Origin: an uncultured Lachnospiraceae bacterium | GTDB taxonomy: Bacteria > Bacillota > Clostridia > Lachnospirales > Lachnospiraceae | Assembly (NCBI GenBank): GCA_946040795.1 | Contig: CAMGCK010000004.1 | Span: 1 to 51,144, forward strand | Length of the DNA stretch: 51,144 nucleotides | Reading direction: 5' to 3' | Shown: piece after piece, positions 24,756 through 33,643 of the stretch | Layout of the letters: the number at the start of each line of letters is the position of its first letter | Numbering within the stretch: position 1 is the stretch's first letter | Notes under the pieces: model-generated | Database searches by the model: none | The model's input: the letters and a program-made list of their open reading frames with translations, nothing else | What the model was told of the DNA's origin: nothing | Translations under genes and position numbers: made by a program

Positions 24756-25736
24756 ATGAAAAAAATCAACGCCGATATAAAAGAACATCAATTTGAACGG
24801 GTCTACCTGCTGTACGGCAATGAAAATTTCCTGAAGCAGTCCTGCAAGAACCGCCTGAAGAATGCTGTGGCCGGAGAGGATACCATGAATTTCATGGCTG
24901 TTACCGGTAAGGAATTTGATCTCACAACGCTTCGGGACTTCACGGAGACCATGCCCTTTTTTGCGGAAAAGCGCATGCTGATCATGGAGGATTCCGGTAT
25001 CTTCAAGGGCAGTGCGGAAGGATTTCCGGAATGGATCGACGCGCTTCCCGAATCCGCATGTGTGGTATTTGTGGAGAGTGAGATCGACAAACGCAGCCGG
25101 GTCTACAAGCGTGTCCAGGATAAGGGCTATGTTTCCGAAATGAATCACCCGGACGATGCCATGCTGGAAAAGTGGATCCTTCAGAAGATCGGCGCACGGA
25201 AACTGAACATCACCCGCGACGCGTTCCGCCGCTTTCTGGAGATCACCGGAAATGAAATGGATACGCTGAACAATGAAATTGAAAAACTCTGTGATTACTG
25301 CGAACTGAACGGAAACATCACGATCGAGGATGTGGAACTCATTGTGACACCGGTTGTTACAAGCCGCGTTTTTGAACTTGTGGAGCAGGTGGCCCGCGGC
25401 AATCATGAGCGTTCAATGGAGCTTTACTACGACCTTCTTTCCCTGAAGGAGCCTGCCATGCGCATTCTGTTCCTCATCGCCCGTCAGCTGAACCAGCTGG
25501 TCCTCATCAAGGACATGCTGATGCAGCGGAAGAAACGGGATGAGATCGCCCGCGCCATGAGTTTAAAGCCGTTCATCGTTTCCAAGCTCAGTGATCAGGC
25601 AGCCGGCTTCACGCTGCAGAAACTGAAAGATTCCATCCGCCTCGCGGTGGAACTGGAGGAAGCGGTAAAGACCGGTGATCTCAATGAAACGATGGCCGTG
25701 GAGATCCTGATCAACCGCATGACGGTGCGTGGGTAA
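24756..25736 (+). CDS. holA: DNA polymerase III delta subunit
   Basis: This 326-residue clamp-loader subunit opens the sliding clamp. The N-terminal region begins with the characteristic VYLLYGNENFLKQ, followed by a degenerate AAA+ fold without Walker A. FAEKRMLIMEDSG and the C-terminal helical collar (LLFLIARQLNQLVLIKDML region) fit HolA/YqeN. Three in-frame ATGs (24744, 24747, 24756) are possible; 24756 gives MKKINADIKEHQFERVY, the shortest lead-in, and is the only one lying downstream of the putative promoter. comEA-comEC-holA proximity is usual in Firmicutes, but rpsT does not follow here. The C terminus ends IINRMTVRG-like. Confidence 0.92.
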   Translation: MKKINADIKEHQFERVYLLYGNENFLKQSCKNRLKNAVAGEDTMNFMAVTGKEFDLTTLRDFTETMPFFAEKRMLIMEDSGIFKGSAEGFPEWIDALPESACVVFVESEIDKRSRVYKRVQDKGYVSEMNHPDDAMLEKWILQKIGARKLNITRDAFRRFLEITGNEMDTLNNEIEKLCDYCELNGNITIEDVELIVTPVVTSRVFELVEQVARGNHERSMELYYDLLSLKEPAMRILFLIARQLNQLVLIKDMLMQRKKRDEIARAMSLKPFIVSKLSDQAAGFTLQKLKDSIRLAVELEEAVKTGDLNETMAVEILINRMTVRG

Positions 25737-25767
25737 GGAACTGTCTGTGTTCTTTTCGTGAAAAGGA

Positions 25768-25796
25768 TGGAAATACAAGCGGATCTGTGATATGAT
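25768..25796 (+). promoter_or_regulatory. Candidate promoter of the Mur ligase gene
   Basis: TGGAAA (25768-25773), a 17-bp spacer and TATGAT (25791-25796) lie 69 nt before ATG 25866. The -35 element is weak, so support is moderate. Confidence 0.45.
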
Positions 25797-25865
25797 CATA
25801 ATTTGGTAACACCTCGCATGCGGGACGCTGTCATGAAAGAGAAATAGTAGGAAGGATCAGCCTTC

Positions 25866-27290
25866 ATGTTTGAAAATCTGAAAATACATGTACATTTTAT
25901 GGGAATCTGCGGCAGCGGATGCGCATCCATCGCGCTTCTTTCAGCCCGCGCCGGCTACAAGGTCAGCGGCTGCGATGTTTCAGCGGAATCCTATTATGCC
26001 GGTGAACTGAAAAAGAACGGCATTACCATTTATACGGGACACAGCGAGACTCATCTGACGGATGATGTGGATGTGGTTGCCGTATCCCCGGCGCTGTTTG
26101 ACATTGCCCCGGATAATCCCGAGCTTCTGGCTGCCCGGGAAAAAGGTATTCTGATGACCTGGCAGGAGTTCATGGGCCGTTATCTGCAGCAGGACAAGCG
26201 CGTCATCAGTATCTCCGGTACCCACGGAAAGACCACGACCACTTTCCTGACAGCGGAAGTCCTCATTGAAGCCGGTCTGGATCCCAATGTAGTCGGCGGT
26301 TCTGTATACAAGGAATGGGGGAACGGCGGCCGTTTTGGCAGTTCCGATCTGTTCCTCTGTGAAGCCGATGAATTCAACCGGAATTTCCATCATTATCATC
26401 CGGAAATTGCCGTGATGAACAACGTGGAGATGGATCACCCGGAATGCTATAATAATTTTGAGGAAGTACTGGAAAGCTTTACGACCTTTGTTTCCGGCGG
26501 CGGAAAGATAAAGACTGTCATTTTAAACGGCGAGAGTGAAGGCGCTGTGGAAGTGCTTCGCCGTGTTTCGGCAATGGAAAGCATGAAGAATGTCCGCGCA
26601 GTGGTATTCTCCAGACAGCCGGTGAAGCTGCCGGAGGAGATCGGCATTGCCTGTGAACACATTCTGTACCGGACTGAGCGCAAGGATGAAAACGGCACGG
26701 GCTTTGTTGTGGAAAAGAACGGTGAAGTACATGCATTCTCCATGAATCTTTTCGGTGAATACAATGTTTCCAATGCCGTAACGGCAATTCTCATTGCCTG
26801 GGAATGCGGCGTGTCCGATGATGTCATCAATCAGGCGCTGAACCGTTTCAAGGGTGTTGGCCGTCGTTTTGACAAGGTCGGAACCTGTGAAGGAGTTCCG
26901 GTGTTTGATGATTACGCGCATCATCCCACGGAGATCCGTTCCGTACTGACGATGTGCCGCGATTATTTCCCGGAAAAGAAACTGCTCGCGATCTTTGAGC
27001 CGCATCAGGTTTCCCGCCTGCGACTGATGCTTCCGGAGTATGTTAATGCGCTGCTGATCGCGGATAATGTCATCATCGCGAAAACACATCTGGGACGCGA
27101 GATCAACAAGAATGTGAAGCCCATCACCAAAGAAGAGTGGGAGGGTGCGTCCTGCAGGATCGTCAATGAAGAAGAAAATGAGAAGATCTGTGAGATCGTA
27201 AGAAAACGCATTGCAGATCAGGAGGCGGACATCGTCATCGTGATCGGCGCCGCAAATTCCTACAAGATCTCAAGAATGCTGTGCGAATAA
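25866..27290 (+). CDS. murC: UDP-N-acetylmuramate--L-alanine ligase (MurC/Mpl-type Mur ligase)
   Basis: This 474-residue cytoplasmic Mur ligase joins L-alanine (or a peptide, if Mpl-like) to UDP-MurNAc using ATP in peptidoglycan synthesis or recycling. It has the N-terminal nucleotide loop HFMGICGSGCAS (residues 10-21), ATP loop SGTHGKTTTT (117-126), CEADEFNRNF, the NNVEMDHPECY motif, GVGRRFDKVG and DDYAHHPTEI in the C-terminal domain. The first loop is GICGSG rather than the usual GIGGxG of MurC, and the C-terminal EPHQVSRLRLM differs from FQPHRYSRT, so this may be a second, divergent MurC or an Mpl-like enzyme. AGGAAGG at 25848-25854 serves ATG 25866. It starts a new operon, followed 15 nt later by a wall hydrolase. 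Confidence 0.8.
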   Translation: MFENLKIHVHFMGICGSGCASIALLSARAGYKVSGCDVSAESYYAGELKKNGITIYTGHSETHLTDDVDVVAVSPALFDIAPDNPELLAAREKGILMTWQEFMGRYLQQDKRVISISGTHGKTTTTFLTAEVLIEAGLDPNVVGGSVYKEWGNGGRFGSSDLFLCEADEFNRNFHHYHPEIAVMNNVEMDHPECYNNFEEVLESFTTFVSGGGKIKTVILNGESEGAVEVLRRVSAMESMKNVRAVVFSRQPVKLPEEIGIACEHILYRTERKDENGTGFVVEKNGEVHAFSMNLFGEYNVSNAVTAILIAWECGVSDDVINQALNRFKGVGRRFDKVGTCEGVPVFDDYAHHPTEIRSVLTMCRDYFPEKKLLAIFEPHQVSRLRLMLPEYVNALLIADNVIIAKTHLGREINKNVKPITKEEWEGASCRIVNEEENEKICEIVRKRIADQEADIVIVIGAANSYKISRMLCE

Positions 27291-27305
27291 CAGACGGAGG
27301 AAAAG

Positions 27306-28553
27306 ATGAGCGAAATGAATGAGGCAGCCCTTCGCCGGAAGAAACGCAGAAAGAGACAGATGATCGGTCAGTACATGCTGTCCTTCATGATCATTGTGCT
27401 GACCGGCCTGAATGTGGGCTTTGGCGCGATCAATCTGCAGAAAATCAAAGACCAGCGTGCAGGACTTTATGATACAGACCCTGGAAACCCAGAGCTCCCG
27501 CAGGCACCGCTGAAGGAAACAGAAGCGGAGGTGCCCAAAACGGAACCGACAGCGGAAAACGCCGGTAGTGAGACGGAGGTTCCGCAGCTCGGAGAGGATA
27601 AGAACACCGAGCCGCAGCCGGGTGAGGGTCCCGGCCTGACCGCACCGAACGGCGAGGCTGCATATAAGGATCCCCGTTTCTATCTGGTCGGTTATTATGA
27701 AAACATGGGTGTGATCTCCAATCCCACCGGATTTGTGAACATCCGCAGCGAAGCGTCTGCAAATGCGCCCATCGTGGGCAAGGCTCCGGCCTATTCCGCA
27801 TTTGAGATCCTGGAGGAATCCGGCGATTTCTACAAGATCGCCGCTGGCGGCTGTGAAGGTTATGTGGCCCGTGATTTTGTTTACACCGGGGATGAGGCGC
27901 TGACAGTCGCCATGCAGCACTGCAGTGCCAATGCCTATGCGTTATATGACCGCACCAAGGCGTACGAGCGCCCCAATACCGCGTCCAAGGAACAGTTTGA
28001 AATGTACGCGGATAACGGCTATGAGCTTCTGGAACGCGTGGGCAACTGGGTGCGCATCGTGACGAACACCGGCCTGTACGGTTATGTAAATGAGGACAAG
28101 GTTTCCGTCCGCTACACGCTGGTGGAGCCGTATTTCTATGAAGAAGCCGGCAAGGATCTTTCCAGGACCCGTCTGGATCTCATCGACTATGCCTTTCAAT
28201 GGTACGGCGGTGCCTATGTCTGGGGCAGTGCGACCCTTGGCGAGGGCGTGGACTGTTCCGGTTACGTGCTTCGTGTATTTGAGCACTTCGGCTATAATGT
28301 ACCGCGTCTTTCCATCGAGCAGTCTGTCTGGGGAAAGGAAGTTGCCTCCATGGCCGATATCAAGGCCGGCGATCTTCTGTTCTTCCGCGGCTATTATGAC
28401 AACGGTACGCTTTCCGAGGGCGTGGGCCATGTTGGTATTTACATCGGCAACGGAAAAATGATCCACGCAGCCTCCAAGGAACGCGGCATCACTGTTGACG
28501 CCTATAATTACATGGAGGAGCCGATCTGTATCCGCCGTTACATCAATGATTAA
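27306..28553 (+). CDS. Membrane-anchored SH3-NlpC/P60 peptidoglycan hydrolase
   Basis: The 415-residue protein has a basic cytosolic N terminus, one transmembrane helix (about 20-42) and a disordered Pro/Glu/Thr-rich stretch (55-115). Two SH3-like domains follow: one at about 140-195 (FVNIRSEASANAPIVGKAPA), the other at about 200-265. The C-terminal NlpC/P60 domain (about 285-415) has catalytic Cys317 (VDCSGYV), His375 (GHVGIYI) and His387 (MIHAAS). Such enzymes cut peptide stems of peptidoglycan, often between D-Glu and diaminopimelate. AGACGGAGG lies 5-10 nt before ATG 27306. It lies in the Mur-ligase operon, 14 nt before the rhomboid-like gene. The signal-anchor topology would leave it tethered outside the membrane. 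Confidence 0.92.
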   Translation: MSEMNEAALRRKKRRKRQMIGQYMLSFMIIVLTGLNVGFGAINLQKIKDQRAGLYDTDPGNPELPQAPLKETEAEVPKTEPTAENAGSETEVPQLGEDKNTEPQPGEGPGLTAPNGEAAYKDPRFYLVGYYENMGVISNPTGFVNIRSEASANAPIVGKAPAYSAFEILEESGDFYKIAAGGCEGYVARDFVYTGDEALTVAMQHCSANAYALYDRTKAYERPNTASKEQFEMYADNGYELLERVGNWVRIVTNTGLYGYVNEDKVSVRYTLVEPYFYEEAGKDLSRTRLDLIDYAFQWYGGAYVWGSATLGEGVDCSGYVLRVFEHFGYNVPRLSIEQSVWGKEVASMADIKAGDLLFFRGYYDNGTLSEGVGHVGIYIGNGKMIHAASKERGITVDAYNYMEEPICIRRYIND

Positions 28554-28567
28554 AGGAGTGTACGAAT

Positions 28568-29455
28568 TTGCTGAATAAGTTGGAACGTAAATTCAGAAAT
28601 GTGAGAATGCCGAACATGATGGTCATTCTGGTCATCTGTTATGTGGCGGGATTTGTGTTTGGGAAAATCATGCCGGGCCTGATGCCTTATCTGTACTTTG
28701 ATCCGTATCAGATCATGCGGGGACAGATCTGGCGTATTTTCACTTTTGTGTTCATCCCGAGTTCCGGTGATTATTTCATGGCGCTGATTTCCTGCTTTAT
28801 CTATTATTCCATCTCCAAAGCACTGGAACAGGTCATCGGCCGGTTCAAACTTAATTTTTTCCTGATTTCCGGAATTTTAATCGAGGCCTTGTTTGGCTTC
28901 CTGTATTTCTTCCTGTTCCGCGGCAGCATGAATGAGATCTATCTTATGCTCATGAATCCGTACTATCTGTACGCCATGCTGTTCGTATTATTTGCAATGA
29001 TGTTCCCGGATGCACGGTTCCTGCTTATGTTCATCATCCCGATCAAGGGAAAATGGATGGTCTTTGTGACATTCGCAATGTATGCGCTGGATGTCATGCA
29101 GGCGTTCCGTCAGGGCTTTTCGGGCTATGGCTGGGTTCTGGTCTTCATGATCATCGCCTCCGTATGCACACTGATCCTGTTCCTGCTTTTGACCGGTTAC
29201 CGTACGAACAACGCGCCCTCCAATGTGATCCGCCGGACTGAATTCCGCCGGAAAGCAGCGGGGCATGAAAAGGATATTCGCGCCGGAAAGACCGCACGTC
29301 ACAAGTGCGCGGTATGCGGCCGCACGGAGCTCACGAATCCGGAACTGGAATTCCGTTACTGCTCCAAGTGTCAGGGCGATTTTGAATACTGCAATGAGCA
29401 CCTCTATACGCATATTCATCGCGGACAGGGTTCATCTGAGGACAATCACGTATGA
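28568..29455 (+). CDS. Rhomboid-like membrane protein without evident catalytic Ser, with C-terminal Cys/His tail
   Basis: A 295-residue protein with about six transmembrane helices between residues 15 and 210. The loop after helix 1 has the rhomboid-superfamily signature GQIWRIFTFVF (Trp55-Arg56, WR motif). The expected GxSG catalytic motif in helix 4 is not found; the equivalent region reads LNFFLISGILIEALFG and later helices lack a clear His, so this looks like a non-proteolytic member, in the manner of derlins. The cytosolic tail carries Cys247, Cys250, Cys265, Cys268, Cys275, His278, His282 and His284, enough to bind one or two zinc ions. The start is TTG 28568, 9 nt after AAGGAG (28553-28558). 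The stop overlaps the next gene by ATGA. Function unknown. Confidence 0.72.
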   Translation: MLNKLERKFRNVRMPNMMVILVICYVAGFVFGKIMPGLMPYLYFDPYQIMRGQIWRIFTFVFIPSSGDYFMALISCFIYYSISKALEQVIGRFKLNFFLISGILIEALFGFLYFFLFRGSMNEIYLMLMNPYYLYAMLFVLFAMMFPDARFLLMFIIPIKGKWMVFVTFAMYALDVMQAFRQGFSGYGWVLVFMIIASVCTLILFLLLTGYRTNNAPSNVIRRTEFRRKAAGHEKDIRAGKTARHKCAVCGRTELTNPELEFRYCSKCQGDFEYCNEHLYTHIHRGQGSSEDNHV

Positions 29456-30681
29456 AAACAGTAATAATCACAGGCGGCGGCGCATCGGGTATGGCGGCCG
29501 CCTGTAGTGCATCATTAAAAGGGCATCGGGTCATTCTGATCGAGAAAAATGAAAAGCTGGGCAAAAAGGTCTACATCAGCGGTAAGGGCCGCTGTAACCT
29601 GACCAATGCTTCAGACATTCCGACCATCATGAACAATGTGGTCACGAATCCCAAGTTTTTGTACAGCGCGCTGTACAGCTACACGAACGAGGATGTGATG
29701 CAGTTCATGGAAGAGAACGGCTGCCCCGTAAAGACTGAGCGCGGCAATCGGGTATTTCCGGTATCGGACCATGCAAGCGATGTCATCCGCGTCTTCGAGC
29801 GTGTCCTGAAGGAGCGCGGCGTGGAGATCCGGCTGAACACCCGGGTCAAGCGGATCCTGACGGAGGACGGTCACGTGACCGGAGTGGAGACCACGCAGGG
29901 AAAAGTGAAGGGCGATGCGGTCATCGTCTGTACCGGCGGTGTGTCGTATCCATTGACCGGTTCCACCGGCGACGGCATCCGATTTGCGGAAGAGCTTGGT
30001 CATAAGACCACGGAGCTTCTTCCGGCACTGGTTCCCTTTAAAACGGAAGAACGCTGGGTATCGGAGCTTTCCGGCCTGTCGCTGAAAAACATCAGCATCC
30101 GGTTGGAAGGCAAAAAGGGCACTTACTACGAAGATTTCGGCGAGATGCTGTTTACGCATTTCGGTGTCAGCGGCCCGGTCATTCTGTCGGCGTCATCGAT
30201 GACGGCCAGGCGGCTGAGAAATGAGGGACAGCTGAAACTCTACATTGACCTGAAACCGGCGCTGACTGAGGAGATGCTGGACGAACGCCTTCTCCGGGAT
30301 TTTGAAAAGTACCGGAACCGTCAGTTCGGAAACGCGCTGGATGAGCTTCTTCCGAAGAAGCTGATCGCCGTGGTCATTTCCTATACCGGCATTCCGGAGC
30401 ACAAAAAGGTGAATGAGATCAGCCGCGAGGAACGGCGGAAGTTGGTGGATGTGGTGAAGAATCTGCCTCTGACCGTGTTCGGAACGCAGGGAATGAACGA
30501 AGCCATCGTGACGCAGGGCGGTGTTTCCGTGAAGGACATTGATGCGTCCACCATGGAAAGCAAGCAGGTGAAGGGACTGTATTTTGCGGGAGAGGTCATC
30601 GACATCGATGCGCTGACCGGCGGTTACAATCTGCAGCTGGCCTGGTCCACGGGGCATCTTGCTGGAGAGAGTATCGAGTAA
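29452..30681 (+). CDS. BaiN/HI0933-family FAD-dependent oxidoreductase
   Basis: This 409-residue flavoprotein belongs to the NAD(P)/FAD-dependent group annotated variously as BaiN, HI0933-like or aminoacetone-oxidase-like. The N-terminal dinucleotide fold is GGGASGMAAA with EKNEKLGKKVYISGKGRCN, highly characteristic of the family. The middle substrate domain includes GVSGPVIL and the C-terminal FAD-binding end contains LYFAGEVIDIDALTGGYNLQ. Length matches the family (about 400-420). The substrate of most members is unknown, and some act in rRNA modification or bile-acid reduction, which cannot be decided here. It starts at ATG 29452, overlapping the rhomboid-like gene stop. cmk follows after 114 nt. 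Confidence 0.9.
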   Translation: MKTVIITGGGASGMAAACSASLKGHRVILIEKNEKLGKKVYISGKGRCNLTNASDIPTIMNNVVTNPKFLYSALYSYTNEDVMQFMEENGCPVKTERGNRVFPVSDHASDVIRVFERVLKERGVEIRLNTRVKRILTEDGHVTGVETTQGKVKGDAVIVCTGGVSYPLTGSTGDGIRFAEELGHKTTELLPALVPFKTEERWVSELSGLSLKNISIRLEGKKGTYYEDFGEMLFTHFGVSGPVILSASSMTARRLRNEGQLKLYIDLKPALTEEMLDERLLRDFEKYRNRQFGNALDELLPKKLIAVVISYTGIPEHKKVNEISREERRKLVDVVKNLPLTVFGTQGMNEAIVTQGGVSVKDIDASTMESKQVKGLYFAGEVIDIDALTGGYNLQLAWSTGHLAGESIE

Positions 30682-30795
30682 AGTGATTTCTGAAGAGGCG
30701 TGCGGAAATCAGACTCAGAAAGAATCAGTATATGCGGGAAATTGCCGGATCCGGTGTTTTCTGCGGAATGATCGTCGAATATAGGGGAGAAAATA

Positions 30796-31476
30796 ATGGG
30801 TTTTAACGTAGCCATTGACGGCCCGGCAGGCGCGGGCAAGAGCACCATTGCCAAGACCGTGGCAAAGAACATGCAGTTCATTTATGTGGATACCGGTGCC
30901 ATGTACCGGACCATTGGATTTTACATGCTGAGAAATGGTATTTCCGTGGATGATCCGGAAGCGGTCGCAGCACATCTTTCAGAGGTCGATGTGACCCTGG
31001 GCTATGAAGACGGCGTGCAGCAGGTCTATTTAAACGGTGAAAATGTTTCCGCAAGCATCCGCACACAGGAAGTGGGCGAGGCGGCTTCCAAGGTTTCCGC
31101 CATGCCGCCGGTGCGCGCAGCGCTTCTTAATCTGCAGCGGAATCTGGCAAGGTCCGCGGATATTCTGATGGACGGAAGAGACATCGGCACCGTGGTACTG
31201 CCGGATGCGGATGTCAAAGTCTTCCTGACCGCAAGTTCTCTGGTACGCGCAAAAAGAAGATACGATGAGTTAACGGCAAAGGGCACGGTGTGCGACCTTG
31301 CAGTCATTCAGCAGGAAATTGAGGAGCGGGACTACCGCGACATGCATCGAGAGATCGCGCCTTTAAAGCAGGCAGCGGATGCTGTACTTGTGGATTCTTC
31401 GGACATGACGATCGATGAGGTCGTTGCGGAGATCATCCGTCTGATCAACGCAGCACGTGCGGGTAAAGTACTTTGA
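30796..31476 (+). CDS. cmk: Cytidylate kinase
   Basis: This 226-residue enzyme phosphorylates CMP and dCMP. The P-loop GPAGAGKST is at residues 9-17. DTGAMYR (31-37 region), DGRDIGTVVLPDADVKVFL and RRYDEL agree with Cmk, and the length fits the family (about 220-230). AGGGGAGA precedes ATG 30796 by 5-8 nt. It precedes the IspH-S1 fusion by 41 nt. The cmk-ispH-rpsA order is widely conserved in Clostridia and supports assignment of both neighbours. Confidence 0.95.
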   Translation: MGFNVAIDGPAGAGKSTIAKTVAKNMQFIYVDTGAMYRTIGFYMLRNGISVDDPEAVAAHLSEVDVTLGYEDGVQQVYLNGENVSASIRTQEVGEAASKVSAMPPVRAALLNLQRNLARSADILMDGRDIGTVVLPDADVKVFLTASSLVRAKRRYDELTAKGTVCDLAVIQQEIEERDYRDMHREIAPLKQAADAVLVDSSDMTIDEVVAEIIRLINAARAGKVL

Positions 31477-31517
31477 TCGTAAAGAAGCACTCGATACAGT
31501 GGATTTGAGGTGATGAA

Positions 31518-33623
31518 ATGATCGTAACGGCAAAAACGGCGGGCTTCTGTTTTGGGGTGCAGCGCGCCGTGGATGAGACAGTGAAGCAAGCGCAGGCCGG
31601 AAACGGAAAAGTGTATACTTACGGGCCCATCGTCCATAATGAAACGGTCATTGCCGAACTGGAAGCACTTGGCGTTCAGGTGCTGAACAGTGAAAAGGAG
31701 ATGGAAAATGCAGCCGTAAGCGCTGATGATCACAGGGGAGATGATGGAAATGACAGCAAGCGGAGCAAAATCGATGAGGCTGTGGACGCGGCGACCGTCA
31801 TCATCCGTGCGCATGGTGTGACGCGGGCGCTGCAGGAAAAACTGGAAAATGCCGGTTTCAATGTGGTCGATGCCACCTGTCCCTTTGTGAAAAAGATCCA
31901 CCGGATCGTGGAAAAGCATTCGGCAGAAGGGGAAACGGTCATTGTTCTCGGAGACCCGAATCATCCGGAAGTGCAGGGCATAACCGGATGGTGCAGAGGA
32001 CCGGTACATGTGGTGGAAAGTCTGGAGGGATTTGAAGCGCTGGGCCTTCCTGTGGAACAAAAAATATGCGTTGTGGCCCAGACTACGTTTAACTACGAAA
32101 AATTTAAAAATGTAGTTGAAAAAATAGTAGACATGGGTTATAATGCTATCATCGCTGATACTGTATGCAATGCGACGCAGGAAAGACAGGCAGAAGCGGC
32201 GGAAATTGCATCGGAAGCGGACCTGATGCTCGTCATCGGCAGCCCGTCCTCCTCCAATTCGCGGAAGTTATACGAAATCAGCAGGAAACATTGTAATTAC
32301 ACATATTTTATTCAGTCGGTCGGCGACGTGCAACCAAAGTGGTTTGAAGGCGTAAAGTGCGTGGGGATTACAGCCGGGGCATCAACCCCAAAGAATATTA
32401 TCAAGGAGGTTCAAACAATGTCAGAAAGTTTTGAACAATTACTCAATGAGTCTTTTAAGACAATTAGAAATGGGGAGGTTGTAAAGGGTACTGTAATCGC
32501 TGTTAAAGACGATGAGATCGAACTCAACATCGGCTATAAGCACGATGGCGTCATTAAGAAGAACGAATTCACCAATGACTCTGCAGCAGATTTACACGAG
32601 CTTGTGAAGGTCGGCGATGAAATCGAAGCCAAGATCGTCAAGGTTAACGACGGTGACGGTCTGGTACAGCTTTCCACCAGAAGAGTCCGCACTGAAAAGA
32701 CCAGCAAGGTCCTGGAAGAGGCTTTTGAAGCAAAGTCCGTTATCACTGCTGCAGTTGATGAAGTAGTTAAGGGTGGCCTTTCCTGCACCGTTGATGAAGT
32801 TAAGGTCTTCATCCCGGCAAGCCTTGTATCTGATGTATTTGAAAAGGATCTTTCCAAGTACGAAGGTCAGACCATCGAATTCATCCTTACCGAGTACAAC
32901 CCGAAGAAGCATCGCGTCATCGGTGATCGTAAGCAGCTCATCAAGACCGCTAAGGAAGAGGCTCTGAACGCACTCCTTTCCAAGGTTCAGGTTGGCGATG
33001 TTGTAGAAGGTACTGTTAAGAACATCACCGATTTCGGTGTATTCATCGATTTAGGCGGCGCTGACGGTCTGCTTCACATCTCTGAAATGAGCTGGGGCCG
33101 TATCGAAAGCCCGAAGAAGGTCTTCAAGACCGGCGATACCGTTACCGCTTTCATCAAGAGCATCGACGGCACCAAGATCGCACTTTCCAAGAAGTTCCCG
33201 AACGAGAATCCGTGGGCTGACGCTGAGACCCGTTTCGCAGTTGGCAACGTTGTTACCGGTACTGTAGCTCGTCTCACCGACTTCGGTGCATTCGTAGAAC
33301 TCGCTAAGGGCGTAGACGGTCTCCTTCATGTTTCTCAGATCAAGAGAGAGCGCGTTGAGAAGCCGGCAGACGTTCTGACTCAGGGTGAAGAGATCACCGC
33401 AAAGATCGTTGATCTTGACCTTGACAACAAGAAAATCAGCCTTTCCATGAAGGCCCTTCTTCCGAAGCCGGAAAGAGAAAGAAAGCCGCGCCAGGAAAGA
33501 GCTAACAAGAAGGAAGAGTCCAACGTAGATGAAGCTTACGTTGACATCGACGCATACATCGCAAAGATGGCTGCTGAAGATGCTAAGAAGGAAGCTGAAG
33601 CTGCTGAGGAAGTTACTGAATAA
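31518..33623 (+). CDS. ispH: IspH (HMBPP reductase) fused to ribosomal protein S1 domains
   Basis: A single 701-codon frame. Residues 1-300 are 4-hydroxy-3-methylbut-2-enyl diphosphate reductase of the MEP isoprenoid pathway: the 4Fe-4S cysteines are Cys11, Cys121 and Cys217, with His40 and His99 for substrate and HPEVQG nearby. About 20 extra charged residues (63-88) lie between the usual VLNSEKEME and VIIRAHGV segments. Residues 301-701 contain four S1 domains (about 315-385, 395-465, 485-560, 570-640) then a basic and acidic tail. Codon choice becomes markedly more restricted (optimised) after residue 301. The ATG at 32418 has AAGGAGG 8 nt upstream, so S1 alone can probably also be made. 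GAGGTG precedes ATG 31518. Confidence 0.94.
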   Translation: MIVTAKTAGFCFGVQRAVDETVKQAQAGNGKVYTYGPIVHNETVIAELEALGVQVLNSEKEMENAAVSADDHRGDDGNDSKRSKIDEAVDAATVIIRAHGVTRALQEKLENAGFNVVDATCPFVKKIHRIVEKHSAEGETVIVLGDPNHPEVQGITGWCRGPVHVVESLEGFEALGLPVEQKICVVAQTTFNYEKFKNVVEKIVDMGYNAIIADTVCNATQERQAEAAEIASEADLMLVIGSPSSSNSRKLYEISRKHCNYTYFIQSVGDVQPKWFEGVKCVGITAGASTPKNIIKEVQTMSESFEQLLNESFKTIRNGEVVKGTVIAVKDDEIELNIGYKHDGVIKKNEFTNDSAADLHELVKVGDEIEAKIVKVNDGDGLVQLSTRRVRTEKTSKVLEEAFEAKSVITAAVDEVVKGGLSCTVDEVKVFIPASLVSDVFEKDLSKYEGQTIEFILTEYNPKKHRVIGDRKQLIKTAKEEALNALLSKVQVGDVVEGTVKNITDFGVFIDLGGADGLLHISEMSWGRIESPKKVFKTGDTVTAFIKSIDGTKIALSKKFPNENPWADAETRFAVGNVVTGTVARLTDFGAFVELAKGVDGLLHVSQIKRERVEKPADVLTQGEEITAKIVDLDLDNKKISLSMKALLPKPERERKPRQERANKKEESNVDEAYVDIDAYIAKMAAEDAKKEAEAAEEVTE
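32403..32420 (+). promoter_or_regulatory. rpsA: Internal ribosome binding site for stand-alone ribosomal protein S1
   Basis: AAGGAGG (32403-32409) lies 8 nt before the in-frame ATG 32418 (codon 301 of the fusion). The following product MSESFEQLLNESFKTIRNGE has the length and sequence of an independent S1 protein (401 residues). This is the strongest Shine-Dalgarno in the region, which supports initiation inside the fused frame. Confidence 0.8.
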
Positions 33624-33643
33624 TTCATATTCTGTAATATAAG

